A stretch of DNA of 38,274 nucleotides. Source: Mariniblastus sp. (GTDB taxonomy: Bacteria > Planctomycetota > Planctomycetia > Pirellulales > Pirellulaceae). The translations under genes were made by a program, and so were the position numbers. Below are positions 1 through 9,145 of the stretch, piece after piece; the first letter of the stretch is position 1; every line of letters begins with the position of its first letter. Location: NCBI GenBank assembly GCA_011523945.1, contig WTFU01000050.1:1-38274 (forward strand). The letters are read 5' to 3'. Under the pieces are notes generated by a model. That model worked only from the letters and a program-made list of their open reading frames with translations. It did no database searches and was not told where the DNA came from.

Positions 1-1
1 G

Positions 2-1348
2 TCGATACGCGATTCCATGATGGCGACCATCGGGCAATTGGATCCAAAAATGTATGGTCCTAGTTTTTCACCCAATTCAAGTTCTAAACGAAGAGCGGTT
101 TATGTTAGATCACAGCGGAATAATTTAGATAAGTTTTTGGCAGTGTTTGATTCACCGGTTCCTTTCGCGACAACGGGCAATCGCAATACAACCAATGTGC
201 CTGCCCAATCTTTAACCATGATGAATTCCCCCTTTGTGATAGGGCTTTCTAAGGAATGGGCCAATTCGGTCAAATCAGAATTTGCCCAAGCATCGGATCA
301 ACAGAGAATTGAGCAAATGTTCCTGAAAGGACTGGGGAGGCCGGTCGAACCGCGGGAACTAAAAATGTTGATGAATTATCTAGAATCAACTCGAAAGCTC
401 GCGGATAACAATCAGCGACAAATCGCCGTGTTGTTAAAACGACAGGAGGAGCTCACCGCTCAGTTGAATTCAATCGTAGAGCCTGTTCGAAAACGACTAA
501 TGAAATCGGCAGGCGCGAAGAAGTTTGAATTAGATTCCTCCAGCGTCCTCTACCGATGGGATTTCTCAGAGGGGCTCAAAGATCTTCAGAAGGGCTCCGT
601 GTTGACGTTAAAGGCCGGAGCCAAAATAGAGGATGGAGCCCTAGTATTGGATGGCAAGGGTTTTGCATTAAGTGAGCCGATTGCAGAAAAAATCCAAGAC
701 AAAACGCTTGAGGCGTGGATTCAGTTGGATGGTTTGGGGCAAAAGGGAAGTGGCGTTATCACGTTGCAGGATCTGGATGGCAATCAATTTGATTCGATTG
801 TATTTGCAGAATTGAGCGATCGCCAATGGCTTGCAGGATCTAATAATCATCGCAGAACTTTACCCTTCGACGGTCCCCGGGAAGAGTCTGGCAGCGTACA
901 GTCGGTCCATCTGGCAATTACATTTGCGACTGACGGAACGATTGTTGGTTACCGGAATGGCGTTCCCTATGGTCACGCCATCAGGAAAACAAAAACCGCA
1001 GTTTTTGATGCGAATCGTGCGCGACTTGCGATTGGAATTCGACACGGAAACCAAACGACCGTGGGCCGCATGCTGCGTGGGAGAGTCTTTGATGTTCGTT
1101 TGCATAATCGAGCGCTAAGCAAGGATGAAATCGCGGCATCGTTTGCCGGGCAACCGGTCATTTCACAATCCGATGCGATCGCTCAGTTATCTGACGAACA
1201 AAAAAATCAGGTTGCGCAGTTAAAGAAGTCGATTGAACAAACAAGCGCTGAACTTCAAGGCCTTAAGGAAACAAAGCCTTCTTTGGAGCCGTTGGCTCGC
1301 ATCGCCCATGCAATTTTTAACTTAAAAGAGTTTATTTATGTTCGATAG
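2..1348 (+). CDS. DUF1553 (PSD1) protein with LamG-like domain, 3' part
   Basis: The 5' end is missing: the frame is open from base 2, upstream of the first in-window ATG, so the gene starts outside the window. The first ~80 residues match the end of the planctomycete DUF1553 domain, with a [10 protein letters not shown] segment and [15 protein letters not shown] helical linker follows (about residues 95-160). Residues ~178-380 look like a concanavalin A/LamG fold, with alternating strands and phrases such as [10 protein letters not shown] and [17 protein letters not shown]-terminal coiled-coil-like segment ends the protein. Proteins of this family usually carry DUF1549 and a cytochrome-like domain at the N-terminus, here outside the window. 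The stop codon lies 11 bp inside the next gene, so the two are translationally coupled. Biochemical role unknown; a surface polysaccharide-related role is often inferred from genome context. Confidence 0.9.
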   Translation, partial: SIRDSMMATIGQLDPKMYGPSFSPNSSSKRRAVYVRSQRNNLDKFLAVFDSPVPFATTGNRNTTNVPAQSLTMMNSPFVIGLSKEWANSVKSEFAQASDQQRIEQMFLKGLGRPVEPRELKMLMNYLESTRKLADNNQRQIAVLLKRQEELTAQLNSIVEPVRKRLMKSAGAKKFELDSSSVLYRWDFSEGLKDLQKGSVLTLKAGAKIEDGALVLDGKGFALSEPIAEKIQDKTLEAWIQLDGLGQKGSGVITLQDLDGNQFDSIVFAELSDRQWLAGSNNHRRTLPFDGPREESGSVQSVHLAITFATDGTIVGYRNGVPYGHAIRKTKTAVFDANRARLAIGIRHGNQTTVGRMLRGRVFDVRLHNRALSKDEIAASFAGQPVISQSDAIAQLSDEQKNQVAQLKKSIEQTSAELQGLKETKPSLEPLARIAHAIFNLKEFIYVR

Positions 1349-2816
1349 AGTCACGTTTAATCAGGCTAATGTGAGAGGTTCACTCACGCGGCGGCAAATG
1401 TTGCGCCAGACATCGACTGGATTTGGTCTGCTCGCTCTTCAGGCAATGATGTCGAAAGGCGGGTACGCCAGGCCCTTGGAGCCAGTGCACTCTGCAGAGT
1501 TGACAGACGATAAGCTGCCGGTTTCCCATCATGCGGCGAAGGCGAAGCATGTGATTTTTTGTTACATGTCCGGTGGAGTATCTCATGTGGATTCTTTCGA
1601 TCCTAAACCGCGATTGCGACAGGATCATGGTAAGCCAATGCCAATGAAGGTGGAACGTACTCAGTTCAATCAAAACGGCAATGTGATGGCCTCTCCTTTC
1701 AAATTTAAAAAATGGGGAGAATCTGGTTTGTCAATTAGTTCGATGTTCCCAAAAATTGGAGAAGTTGCAGACGAACTGGCGGTTGTTCGCTCAATGACTA
1801 CAAACGTGAACGAGCATGCTCAGGGTAACTATGCGATGCACACGGGTTTTCCGTTTATCGGGCACCCCAGCGCAGGGGCATGGTGCAACTACGGATTGGG
1901 TACTGAGAACGAAAATTTGCCTGGGTTTGTTGTGTTGCAAAGTGGAGGCGCGGTGGTGCCTCATGGTGGGGTAGGGTTGTTCAGTAATGGGTTTTTGCCT
2001 GCTCAGAATCAGGGCTCAATTCTTCAAGCCGACCGCAGACCGGCTGTAGAAAATATTCGTCCCGGTCTAAGTTTGCGTGACCAACGCAATCACCTTGATC
2101 TGATTCAGCGGTTAGACGAATCGTATCAGGCGAGTGCAAATCATGCGGGTGTCGAGGCGGCAATTCGGAATTATGAAACTGCCTTCGAGATGCAAACGGC
2201 AGTACCAGAAATCTGTGACCTGTCCAAGGAAACCGAGGCAACTCGCGAAATGTATGGATTAAACTCCGCGGAATCTGATAAGGCAGCCTATGGTCGTCAA
2301 TGTCTGTTAGCACGTCGGCTGGTTGAATCGGGGGTGAGATTTATTGAATTGAGTTGTATCACCAAAGGAATCGGTGCTGGTGGAGCGGCCAATCCGTGGG
2401 ATCAGCATGGTGCGTTGGAAAAGGGACACGGGGCGATGGCAAATCAAGTGGATCAGCCAATCGCAGCACTGATTACCGATCTTAGGCAGCGAGGCTTGTT
2501 GGAAGATACGTTAATTGTTTGGGCAGGAGAGTTTGGACGCACGCCGTTTTCGCAAGGATCCAATGGACGAGATCACAATCCTTTTGGATTTAGTATCTGG
2601 ATGGCCGGAGGGGGTGTGAAGGGTGGAACCGCTTATGGTGCGACGGATGAATTTGGTTATCACGCCGTTGAAAATCCTTGCAATGTTTATGATCTGTGGG
2701 CAACCGTGCTACACCAGCTCGGAATTGACCACGAGCGTCTGACGTACCGTTACGCAGGAAGGGATGTTCGTTTAACGGATGTTCATGGGAATGTATTACA
2801 TGACATCCTTGCGTGA
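1338..2816 (+). CDS. DUF1501 domain protein, Tat-exported
   Basis: A 492-residue member of the DUF1501 family, related to the alkaline phosphatase/sulfatase fold and abundant in planctomycetes. The N-terminus has a twin-arginine motif (RR at residues 18-19, then QML) followed by a hydrophobic stretch, as in exported proteins. The core shows [21 protein letters not shown], a Ser/His/Asp-containing region, then a downstream [13 protein letters not shown] segment and [10 protein letters not shown], which is the conserved metal-site-like region of the family. The C-terminus ([18 protein letters not shown]) is the usual ending. It overlaps the DUF1553 gene by 11 bp, a very common gene pair in Pirellulaceae. 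Substrate unknown. Confidence 0.95.
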   Translation: MFDRVTFNQANVRGSLTRRQMLRQTSTGFGLLALQAMMSKGGYARPLEPVHSAELTDDKLPVSHHAAKAKHVIFCYMSGGVSHVDSFDPKPRLRQDHGKPMPMKVERTQFNQNGNVMASPFKFKKWGESGLSISSMFPKIGEVADELAVVRSMTTNVNEHAQGNYAMHTGFPFIGHPSAGAWCNYGLGTENENLPGFVVLQSGGAVVPHGGVGLFSNGFLPAQNQGSILQADRRPAVENIRPGLSLRDQRNHLDLIQRLDESYQASANHAGVEAAIRNYETAFEMQTAVPEICDLSKETEATREMYGLNSAESDKAAYGRQCLLARRLVESGVRFIELSCITKGIGAGGAANPWDQHGALEKGHGAMANQVDQPIAALITDLRQRGLLEDTLIVWAGEFGRTPFSQGSNGRDHNPFGFSIWMAGGGVKGGTAYGATDEFGYHAVENPCNVYDLWATVLHQLGIDHERLTYRYAGRDVRLTDVHGNVLHDILA

Positions 2817-2841
2817 TTCACGAATCTCTAATCGCGAAAAA

Positions 2842-2861
2842 TCACCATCCTTGGTGAAAAA
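2842..2861. terminator. Weak hairpin between convergent genes
   Basis: TCACC (2842-2846) pairs with GGTGA (2853-2857) around a 6-nt loop. A-rich and T-rich flanks lie on either side, so it could act on both strands. It sits in the 73-bp gap between the converging DUF1501 and TrkH genes. The stem is short, so confidence is low. Confidence 0.4.
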
Positions 2862-2889
2862 TAAATCGAATTGACATCCACCGTTGCGT

Positions 2890-4800
2890 TTATTGATCGT
2901 GCCAAAATCTAGGAGCGAAAAGAACGAGGATTGGAAATATTTCGAGGCGACCGAGCATCATCAGCAAGATGAATAACGACTTGGAAGGCACGCTGAAATT
3001 AGCGTAATTCTCGGTCGATCCGATTACGCCCAAACCAGGCCCGATATTGTTGAGTGTTGAGGCGACCGCACTTGCGGAATCAACCAGTTTGTTCTGTTGG
3101 TTTGTTCCCCAGGTTAGATCTGATTCAAACGCAATTACGAAGAGAAAGCCGAATACGAACAGAGCAATGATCAGTCCAAAATAAACAAGGATGGAGTGAC
3201 GCAGCGACTGGTCTTCGGTAGCCTTACCGCCGAGTTTTAACAGGCGTACTTCTTTGGGTTGAAAAGAACCTTCGACCTCAATTCGCAAGATTTTGAAAAA
3301 TAAGATATGGCGAATTACTTTCATTCCTCCACCAGTGCTGCCTGCGCATCCACCAACGAACATCAACAACAGCAGTAGTCCCCGGCCGAACTGATTCCAT
3401 TGGTCAAAATCTGCGGTTCCATAACCGGTCGTGGTGATAATCGAAACCACTTGAAAGAGGCTGTTTCGAAAAGCGGTTTCAAACGGCTGAAAATCAACGT
3501 TACCCGACCGGATTCCGAATATGACAATTGAGATCGTCGCAATGGCGATGATACCAAGGTAGGTTCTGAACTCGAGATCAAGAAATAGTTGTTTTGTTTT
3601 CAAACGGACGATTGGGAAAAGCAATAAGAAATTTGCCCCCGCCAAAGTCATGAACAGGATGACCACATACTCAATCGCTCGTCCATTCAGCCCTTGATGA
3701 AAGAAATGGCCAAGACTGTCGTTGTACGTGCTAAAACCTCCGGTGGCCATGGTCGCAAAGGCATGGCATATCGAATCAAAGGGCGACATTCCAAGTAAAA
3801 ACAGAATGAATGCGAGGATGATGTTGAGCATCACGTACATGCCTGCAAAACGCCATGCCGTGTGCTGCATTCGCGCCCGTGAGCTTTCATAAGTAGGACC
3901 CGGCATTTCGGTTCTCATCAAGGCTTTGCCTGCGGATCCTTGTCCCAACAAGACTACGAACAGGACGATGATCCCTAAACCGCCAAGAAAATGTGTGCTG
4001 GCTCTCCAGAACAAAATACAGTGGGGGACGAGATGAGGATCCTCTAGATCGCAAATCACCGTGGCGCCAGTGGTGCTAAAACCCGACTGGGATTCGAACA
4101 GCGAATCTACCAGTCCCATCTTGACCCACTTCAAGCGATAATGGGTCGCTCGATCGGCAGGGGCGGCTGATTCTTCGCCGGGACCAATTAACCATTCATT
4201 CCACGGTGATTTTTGCTTCAACCGTGAGAATACTTCGGGTGCATTGGAAAGTCCTGTAGCTTTGATGAAATCCCGAGTGGATAGGCCGCGGGCGGTTGCG
4301 TTGGCAAGTGTTTCAAGGACGATTAAATTTTCGGTGTCCTTCAAACGATCGGGATCTTGGTTTCCGTTGTCCTTCCATTGGTCCGTTTCTCGCCAGGTCT
4401 CCCAGGCTCTCCAGCGAGACGAGGCAACGACAACGGTGTCGGGTTCATGAAAAACTCGAATCGACGGGCCACGATTGGTGCCGCTAAAAATGTAAGGCAG
4501 AGCACCCAGCACACTGGCTAAAACCCAGCTCAGGCCAACGATCGCCATTGCTTCCTTGCGGTAGATTTTTGCATTTCCAGCCGGACGGCCGAATTGCACC
4601 ATCGCTCCACCTAGAATCCAGCAAATAACCGCACTGTAAACGAGAGCCCAGATGCCATTGCTCTCAAGCTGGTTTGCTTGGACAGCCGCATCGGTATGGG
4701 AGCCAATGTTGGGATCTGCCCAAATCAAACTGAACAACATAAAAGTGCCGATCAGAATTGTGAGCACGCCAAGCAATTTTGAAAGGATGCGAAAATTCAT
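2890..4800 (-). CDS. trkH: TrkH-type potassium uptake channel subunit with large insert
   Basis: Membrane subunit of the Trk/Ktr K+ uptake family (four M-P-M repeats). The filter signatures are visible: FSTTGATV (first P-loop, residues ~241-248), ATGGFSTY (second), TTTGYGTAD (third) and NNIGPGLG (fourth). The conserved [15 protein letters not shown] and [15 protein letters not shown] segments are also present. Typical members have about 480 residues; this one has 636. Most of the excess is a soluble, Trp- and charge-rich insert at about residues 108-228, between the second membrane helix and the first P-loop helix, which should face the periplasmic side. No TrkA is encoded nearby. It is the last gene of a same-strand run with a small membrane protein and two lipoproteins. 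Confidence 0.95.
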   Translation of the reverse strand: MNFRILSKLLGVLTILIGTFMLFSLIWADPNIGSHTDAAVQANQLESNGIWALVYSAVICWILGGAMVQFGRPAGNAKIYRKEAMAIVGLSWVLASVLGALPYIFSGTNRGPSIRVFHEPDTVVVASSRWRAWETWRETDQWKDNGNQDPDRLKDTENLIVLETLANATARGLSTRDFIKATGLSNAPEVFSRLKQKSPWNEWLIGPGEESAAPADRATHYRLKWVKMGLVDSLFESQSGFSTTGATVICDLEDPHLVPHCILFWRASTHFLGGLGIIVLFVVLLGQGSAGKALMRTEMPGPTYESSRARMQHTAWRFAGMYVMLNIILAFILFLLGMSPFDSICHAFATMATGGFSTYNDSLGHFFHQGLNGRAIEYVVILFMTLAGANFLLLFPIVRLKTKQLFLDLEFRTYLGIIAIATISIVIFGIRSGNVDFQPFETAFRNSLFQVVSIITTTGYGTADFDQWNQFGRGLLLLLMFVGGCAGSTGGGMKVIRHILFFKILRIEVEGSFQPKEVRLLKLGGKATEDQSLRHSILVYFGLIIALFVFGFLFVIAFESDLTWGTNQQNKLVDSASAVASTLNNIGPGLGVIGSTENYANFSVPSKSLFILLMMLGRLEIFPILVLFAPRFWHDQ

Positions 4801-4872
4801 GAGATCAGTTGTAGGGTCGAAGTCCGACTCTGATTTTTGAAACAGTTATCAAATTTCGACAGTGTATTGAGT

Positions 4873-5346
4873 TTAAAGTTCCGGATGTATTTCGATCAAC
4901 CGATTGGCAGAAATCTTAGCACCAATCAGCAGGCTTGCCGGAAAGCAAAGCAAGTAAACAAGCGTCATTGTCTTTTTCGCGGGAGCGTCTTGAATGATGG
5001 TTTGTAAGTGCATCACAAACATCAAAACAGCTACAAAAGCCGCGTGTGGAAAAAAAGCGAATGGCGCGGTTCGTACAACTAGCCATCCAATCATGGCAGA
5101 TAATAAACAATTGAAAGCTACCGCTAGACAGAACATTGGAATGGGAATGACCGACCATGGATCCGATGCCATGATCTTCTCTTGTTCTTCCATCGTTAAG
5201 TTCAAGAAATTTACAAAACTAGGAAATAGCAAATAACCAAGTAATAAAAATGTTGAGAAAAGCGACAGCACGGTCATCACGTAACCAGAAGCAACCGTTA
5301 GGAAGCTTCTTAGTAACATGGCGGGTGGCAAGGTTGGTTGAGACAT
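4873..5346 (-). CDS. Hypothetical integral membrane protein
   Basis: Not recognised as a named family. About 157 residues with four predicted hydrophobic helices: FLTVASGYVMTVLSLFSTFL, then a segment around IPMFCLAVAFNCLLSAMIGWL, then FFPHAAFVAVLMFVMHL, and a last one around LVYLLCFPASLLIGA. I chose the ATG at 5346 (MSQPTLPP) because the residues added by the upstream ATG at 5376 are polar and have no ribosome site; neither start has a good Shine-Dalgarno. It lies 72 bp upstream of trkH on the same strand, so cotranscription is possible. Confidence 0.75.
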   Translation of the reverse strand: MSQPTLPPAMLLRSFLTVASGYVMTVLSLFSTFLLLGYLLFPSFVNFLNLTMEEQEKIMASDPWSVIPIPMFCLAVAFNCLLSAMIGWLVVRTAPFAFFPHAAFVAVLMFVMHLQTIIQDAPAKKTMTLVYLLCFPASLLIGAKISANRLIEIHPEL

Positions 5347-5436
5347 GCGGTTTTCTTGAGCTGGTAAAAACCGCATTGTAGGCCAGTTGCTGCAAGGCTT
5401 GAACCCGAGTGGACTTGGGTGGTAAGTCTTTGGGGG

Positions 5437-6096
5437 CTATCGCCTTTCGGTTTCCGAAGTCTGCTCTGCAACATTTAACCCCGTTAATTGCTGCTTTTCA
5501 AACACGATCATCGCGTCACAGTCTTGAAGATCCGGGCCAAGGGTAACTCCAGTGACAAAGCGTTTCCCATCGGCAAAAAACTTCAGAAAGGATCTGGACT
5601 TTGCAATCGTACCGTCGGACAATGCTTCCGAGGTCTCAATAACCAACCCATCGTCTCGTGATTCGAGAATTCGCCAATTGCCCTGAGAACCATCGCGCAT
5701 CACCTGGCCATCGATCGAAACCATTTCTAAATCGTTTTCAAGTGTGCCGTCTGGTTTGTATTCAACGGCCATGATTGTCGAGAGGAAACTAGAAGCTTTA
5801 GCAAGGATTAATTCTTGCTGTTCAGATGGCAATGATGAAATTTTCTTGGTTAGTTTTGCTTCATCAAGAATGGCGTTGCCCAGCCAAATACCCGGTAAGT
5901 CATTCGAGGTAGGTTGGGCTTCAACCGCGGAAACCTTTGCTGGAGTTGCGGAGGCGACTTGAGCGTCAGGGGCGGTGGTGGGCGTTGGGCTTGAAGTTAC
6001 CGATGTTGGTTCAGAGCAGCCTAGTGTTCCGACGATAAAGCCGGCCAGTAGGATGCCAAATAAAATACGTGTCTGTGAAGATCTATCAATCAACAT
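5437..6096 (-). CDS. Hypothetical lipoprotein
   Basis: 219 residues. The N-terminus has a charged start, a hydrophobic stretch (ILFGILLAGFIVG) and TLGC, giving a probable lipidated Cys27. A Pro/Thr/Ala-rich linker (about 28-60) follows. The mature domain begins DLPGIWLG and contains YKPDGTLENDL, GNWRIL and SRSFLKFFADGKRF, a series of short strands typical of small lipocalin-like or TIGR03066-like planctomycete proteins that start with G-x-W. It has the same general plan as the next lipoprotein upstream, 36 bp away on the same strand. Function unknown. Confidence 0.8.
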   Translation of the reverse strand: MLIDRSSQTRILFGILLAGFIVGTLGCSEPTSVTSSPTPTTAPDAQVASATPAKVSAVEAQPTSNDLPGIWLGNAILDEAKLTKKISSLPSEQQELILAKASSFLSTIMAVEYKPDGTLENDLEMVSIDGQVMRDGSQGNWRILESRDDGLVIETSEALSDGTIAKSRSFLKFFADGKRFVTGVTLGPDLQDCDAMIVFEKQQLTGLNVAEQTSETERR

Positions 6097-6132
6097 GGTA
6101 AACTCCCTTTCACCACGAAATAAGCAATCGCT

Positions 6133-6582
6133 TTATGGCTGTTTTGTAAATGTGATTTTTGTGCGGGTGCCAGCCATATTGGGCGGCACTAATTTAATGG
6201 TCGTTGCGTTGATGAAATTGATTTCGTGTTCTGATTGTTGGCTTTGGATGTCACACAAAACCAACATCTTATCGGATGATTCATCGTAGGAAATAAATTT
6301 CCACGTTCCAATTTTACCCTGATCAATCTCACCCATTTTTGTTGACGTTTCTAACTGCCCATTCCAGCTGAAGCGAATCAACATTTTTGGAGGGCCGGGA
6401 TTGACTGAAAAATCATTCGGATCCAGTGTTGCCGCGGGGTCATCTTCATTGATTCGCTCCATCACGGTATCGGCTTGTTGGATCCCCCAAGTCCCTATGA
6501 TTTTTGAACGATTAGCATCACTGCAGCCAATTAAAGTGCAAGCAAGCACGCTGGCAAAAATTACTTTTAGAAGAACTTCCAT
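6133..6582 (-). CDS. Small hypothetical lipoprotein
   Basis: 149 residues with a short signal peptide ending LIGC (lipidated Cys20). The mature part begins KIIGTWGI, then PPKMLIRFSWNGQLET, KIGTWKFISYD and ATTIKLVPPNMAG. This is a G-T-W-opening beta-rich domain similar in outline to the neighbouring lipoprotein at 5437, so the two may be distant paralogues. It is the first gene of a minus-strand run (two lipoproteins, a membrane protein, TrkH) and diverges from the Cys-rich lipoprotein at 6743 across a 160-bp shared upstream region. Confidence 0.8.
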   Translation of the reverse strand: MEVLLKVIFASVLACTLIGCSDANRSKIIGTWGIQQADTVMERINEDDPAATLDPNDFSVNPGPPKMLIRFSWNGQLETSTKMGEIDQGKIGTWKFISYDESSDKMLVLCDIQSQQSEHEINFINATTIKLVPPNMAGTRTKITFTKQP

Positions 6583-6742
6583 TGGAGTTACTTTGGAAAA
6601 ATAGCTAGGGCGAATTGAATGTTGCGAAAGGAAAATTGTGAAAGTTTACCAATTGTATGGTTTTTTTTGATTGGCAAACAAATAACGGTCGATAAATCCG
6701 AAGCATGCACTTTGCATGTGAATTTCATTGGGGGATGAACGA

Positions 6743-7351
6743 ATGATTCGATTTTGCTTGATCTTAACAGGTTTAACCATTTCGGCGATGTCAATTGGCT
6801 GCTGCGGTCCGATTGGGTGTGGCGTGGATATCTCAATGGGGCACAACGGATGTGTTGATTGTGTAGAGCCTGTGTATCGTCCTCTCGATGGTGTTCGGCA
6901 GCTTCGCGGGCGTTGGGCTTGTGGTAGCGGATGTGCTGAAACGTATTATGGCGAGTGGCGAAGCACTCCGCCTGATGTGCACGACCCTTGCTGTGACCAA
7001 GGCTGTGTCGAAAGTCGCAGAATCTATTGGAGCGGCTGCTGGCAACCGGGTGCTTTACTTCGTGGACTCTATGGCGTTCGTTATTGTGATGATTGCGGCT
7101 CTGATGTTGGATGTGATTGCGAAGGCGGAATGATCCACCAATACATGGATGAAGAGGTAGTGCCCGAGGCGGCTGAGCCAACGGTTGCGATGATGACAGG
7201 TGGATGTGACTGTCCCAGTTGCCGCACAGGCAACGCGGTAACCGCAACGGGATATCCTCAAACCGTTCGGCAGACGGCAGCGGTTAATGCGCCGTCCTCA
7301 AGAACCGTTTCGTATCGAAAAGTTGTCCCCGTGAACCAGAGAGTGCGTTAG
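6743..7351 (+). CDS. Cysteine-rich secreted lipoprotein
   Basis: 202 residues with more than 20 cysteines. I chose the ATG at 6743, because a G-rich site (GGGGGA, 6730-6735) lies about 7 nt upstream; the TTG at 6728 overlaps that site. The signal peptide ends MSIGC (lipidated Cys20, next to Cys21). The mature protein is full of short Cys clusters (GCCGPIGC, CDDCGSDVGCDC, CDCPSC) and ends in a Thr/Val/Arg-rich tail. I know no defined domain for it; Cys-rich secreted proteins of this style are frequent in Pirellulaceae. It could be a disulfide-bonded envelope component or bind metal; both are inferences. Confidence 0.8.
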   Translation: MIRFCLILTGLTISAMSIGCCGPIGCGVDISMGHNGCVDCVEPVYRPLDGVRQLRGRWACGSGCAETYYGEWRSTPPDVHDPCCDQGCVESRRIYWSGCWQPGALLRGLYGVRYCDDCGSDVGCDCEGGMIHQYMDEEVVPEAAEPTVAMMTGGCDCPSCRTGNAVTATGYPQTVRQTAAVNAPSSRTVSYRKVVPVNQRVR

Positions 7352-7422
7352 TCAGTCGGCTTTGTCGTCCTGAGTGCCCGCCGATCTTCACGCAATTTCA
7401 TTTTCTCGCGGTTTCAGGCTCT

Positions 7423-7776
7423 CTAGCCGGGGGGCCACGAAAGTGGTCGTCGGGCGAGGATGTGCAAGTGAAGATGGTCGACCGATTGTCCTCCGTCTTG
7501 TCCGCAGTTCGCTACTACTCGATAGCCCGAACCTTCAATCCCCAGTAATCGTGCTACTTTGGGGACGGTAAGCAATAGGTGCCCCGCGAGCTCCTGGTGG
7601 GCTTCGTCGAGCGAATCAACATTCACAATTTCCTGCTTGGGTATTAACAGGACGTGAACCGGTGCTTGCGGAGACGTATCGTGAAAAGCGAGACATAAAT
7701 CGTCTTGATAGACAATGTCGGCCGGGATCTCGCCGTCGATTATCTTTTTGAAAATCGTTTTTTCTTCGCTCGTCAT
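7423..7776 (-). CDS. HIT family (HINT-like) nucleotide hydrolase
   Basis: 117 residues, the normal length for the HINT branch. The histidine triad is present as HLHLHILA with His101, His103 and His105; the middle histidines form the nucleophile/phosphate-binding site. Upstream landmarks also fit the family: IFKKIIDGEIPADIVYQDD at the N-terminus, HVLLIPK in the centre and GYRVVANCGQDGGQSV before the triad. These enzymes hydrolyse purine nucleoside phosphoramidates or related adenylates in the cytoplasm. It is followed upstream (33 bp) by the Trm112-like gene on the same strand. Confidence 0.96.
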   Translation of the reverse strand: MTSEEKTIFKKIIDGEIPADIVYQDDLCLAFHDTSPQAPVHVLLIPKQEIVNVDSLDEAHQELAGHLLLTVPKVARLLGIEGSGYRVVANCGQDGGQSVDHLHLHILARRPLSWPPG

Positions 7777-7808
7777 TTTAATGGTTCCGCAATTGGAAAG
7801 TTAAGAGT

Positions 7809-8087
7809 TCAGGCTTCTTCTTTGCCGGCTTCGTTCAAATCGATGGCTTGGTCTTCGATTAAAATGACGATGCCTCCCCGAATTGGAAGGAGCAAGGTTT
7901 GGCTTTCATTAATGTATCCGCCTTCGAGCGGTGTCGCGATAGTTTGTCCGATTCGATTGACAAGTTTTTTTTCGAGAATTTGTTGATTGAGAGAGGCAAT
8001 TAAATCGGGATCAGCAGGTTTGAGTGGTGATTTGGTAACGGGGCATCGAATGATTTTTGAAAATTCCACGTCGGTAGGTGAAGACAT
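7809..8087 (-). CDS. Trm112-like (UPF0434/YcaR-type) small protein
   Basis: 92 residues. The N-terminal FSKIIRCPVTKSPL and the C-terminal LLLPIRGGIVILIEDQAI match the two ends of the Trm112p-like/YcaR fold (CP..k..L and the P-x-R-x-G-I-P-x-L strand). In classical members a Cys pair binds zinc; here only the first Cys remains (CPVT in place of CPxC), so metal binding is unlikely. Trm112 in eukaryotes and archaea activates methyltransferases; the bacterial role is less clear. Confidence 0.8.
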   Translation of the reverse strand: MSSPTDVEFSKIIRCPVTKSPLKPADPDLIASLNQQILEKKLVNRIGQTIATPLEGGYINESQTLLLPIRGGIVILIEDQAIDLNEAGKEEA

Positions 8088-8267
8088 CGAGGATTTACTT
8101 TCTCACCCTCAACAGCGGGGTGCTTGGGCAATTAGTAATTAGAAGCAGTTGAATCTATGAGAATGCCGCGTTCGGGCGTACCGCCGTAGCCGGTATCGTA
8201 CTGCCTATCAGATCATAGATTTATTTTTGAGATAAATCAAAGTGGAATAATTCAGAGGCAAAAAGTG

Positions 8268-8984
8268 TTAGGCTTCTGTTGCATTGAGTGTTTGCTGGGC
8301 AACCAGCATCCAATCGACTTGTTCATCAAACTCATCTCCTTCATACCGAAGTCTGGTAAGAACAGGGGAGACTGAGCGGCTCGAGATTTGTTCTCGATTC
8401 GTTTCCATGCTGACGTCACCATCAAACATCCTTGCGTCATTCAGAATAACCCCCGCGATTGGAATTCCGTCACGAAAGCAGGCGGCGGTAATTAAAGCAG
8501 AGAGTGACTGGTTAATCACGCCGATTGAATTGGGTGCGACGACGATGGTGGGGTATCCGAGATCGTAGGCGACATCGGCGAAATACTCATCGTCACTGAT
8601 CGGTGACATGAGTCCACCTGCGCCTTCAACAATCACGATATCGCACTCATCGGCCCACGCTGAAATCCCGGCTCTCATCAACTCGGTATCGAGCTCGCGT
8701 CCTTCGTGTCGAGCGGCCAGATGCGGAGCGAGAGGCGCCTGGAATCGTTGAGGGCAAACGGCTTCCAGTGTCAGCGGGTGTCCTGCGGCTTCCCATAAGG
8801 CAACGGCGTCTTCGGAGACGAGTTGTCGTCCGTCAGAAACACATTCGCTGGCAGCGGGTTTATAAACGCCAACGCGATGCCCAGCCGCCACTAAATCCTT
8901 GACGATATGGGTCGCAACGTAGGTTTTTCCTACTTCAGTATCCGTGCCGGTGATGAACAATCCGAAGGGTGGTTTCTTTAACAT
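8268..8984 (-). CDS. bioD: Dethiobiotin synthase
   Basis: ATP-dependent carboxylation and ring closure of 7,8-diaminopelargonate to dethiobiotin, the penultimate step of biotin synthesis. 238 residues, normal for the family. The P-loop GTDTEVGKT (residues 13-21) and the second signature VEGAGGLMSPISDD are intact; LAPHLAARHEGR matches the substrate-binding region. No other biotin gene is adjacent, so the pathway is dispersed. It is divergent from the carbamoylputrescine amidase gene with about 160 bp between starts. A 170-bp spacer with small dyads separates it from the Trm112-like gene. Confidence 0.96.
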   Translation of the reverse strand: MLKKPPFGLFITGTDTEVGKTYVATHIVKDLVAAGHRVGVYKPAASECVSDGRQLVSEDAVALWEAAGHPLTLEAVCPQRFQAPLAPHLAARHEGRELDTELMRAGISAWADECDIVIVEGAGGLMSPISDDEYFADVAYDLGYPTIVVAPNSIGVINQSLSALITAACFRDGIPIAGVILNDARMFDGDVSMETNREQISSRSVSPVLTRLRYEGDEFDEQVDWMLVAQQTLNATEA

Positions 8985-9145
8985 GCCTTAAGACTACCAT
9001 TGAGGAGATTAACGTCCAGATAGGAAGTCGGAATATCGCGTCTTCTTTCCTGAAGATCAACATTAAAATCAGGTTAGGGAAGCGATCAGAGCAAAGAAAA
9101 TTTGGACGTTCCGCATTTATGGTTTCTATTTCCCGAGATAAAAAC

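Noticed and set aside
831-1118. 95-codon plus-strand frame
   Set aside because: Frame shadow of the DUF1553/LamG gene.
6588-7247. 219-codon minus-strand frame
   Set aside because: It lies antisense to the Cys-rich lipoprotein; its many His and Arg residues are the mirror of Cys/Gly codons, and no domain is visible.
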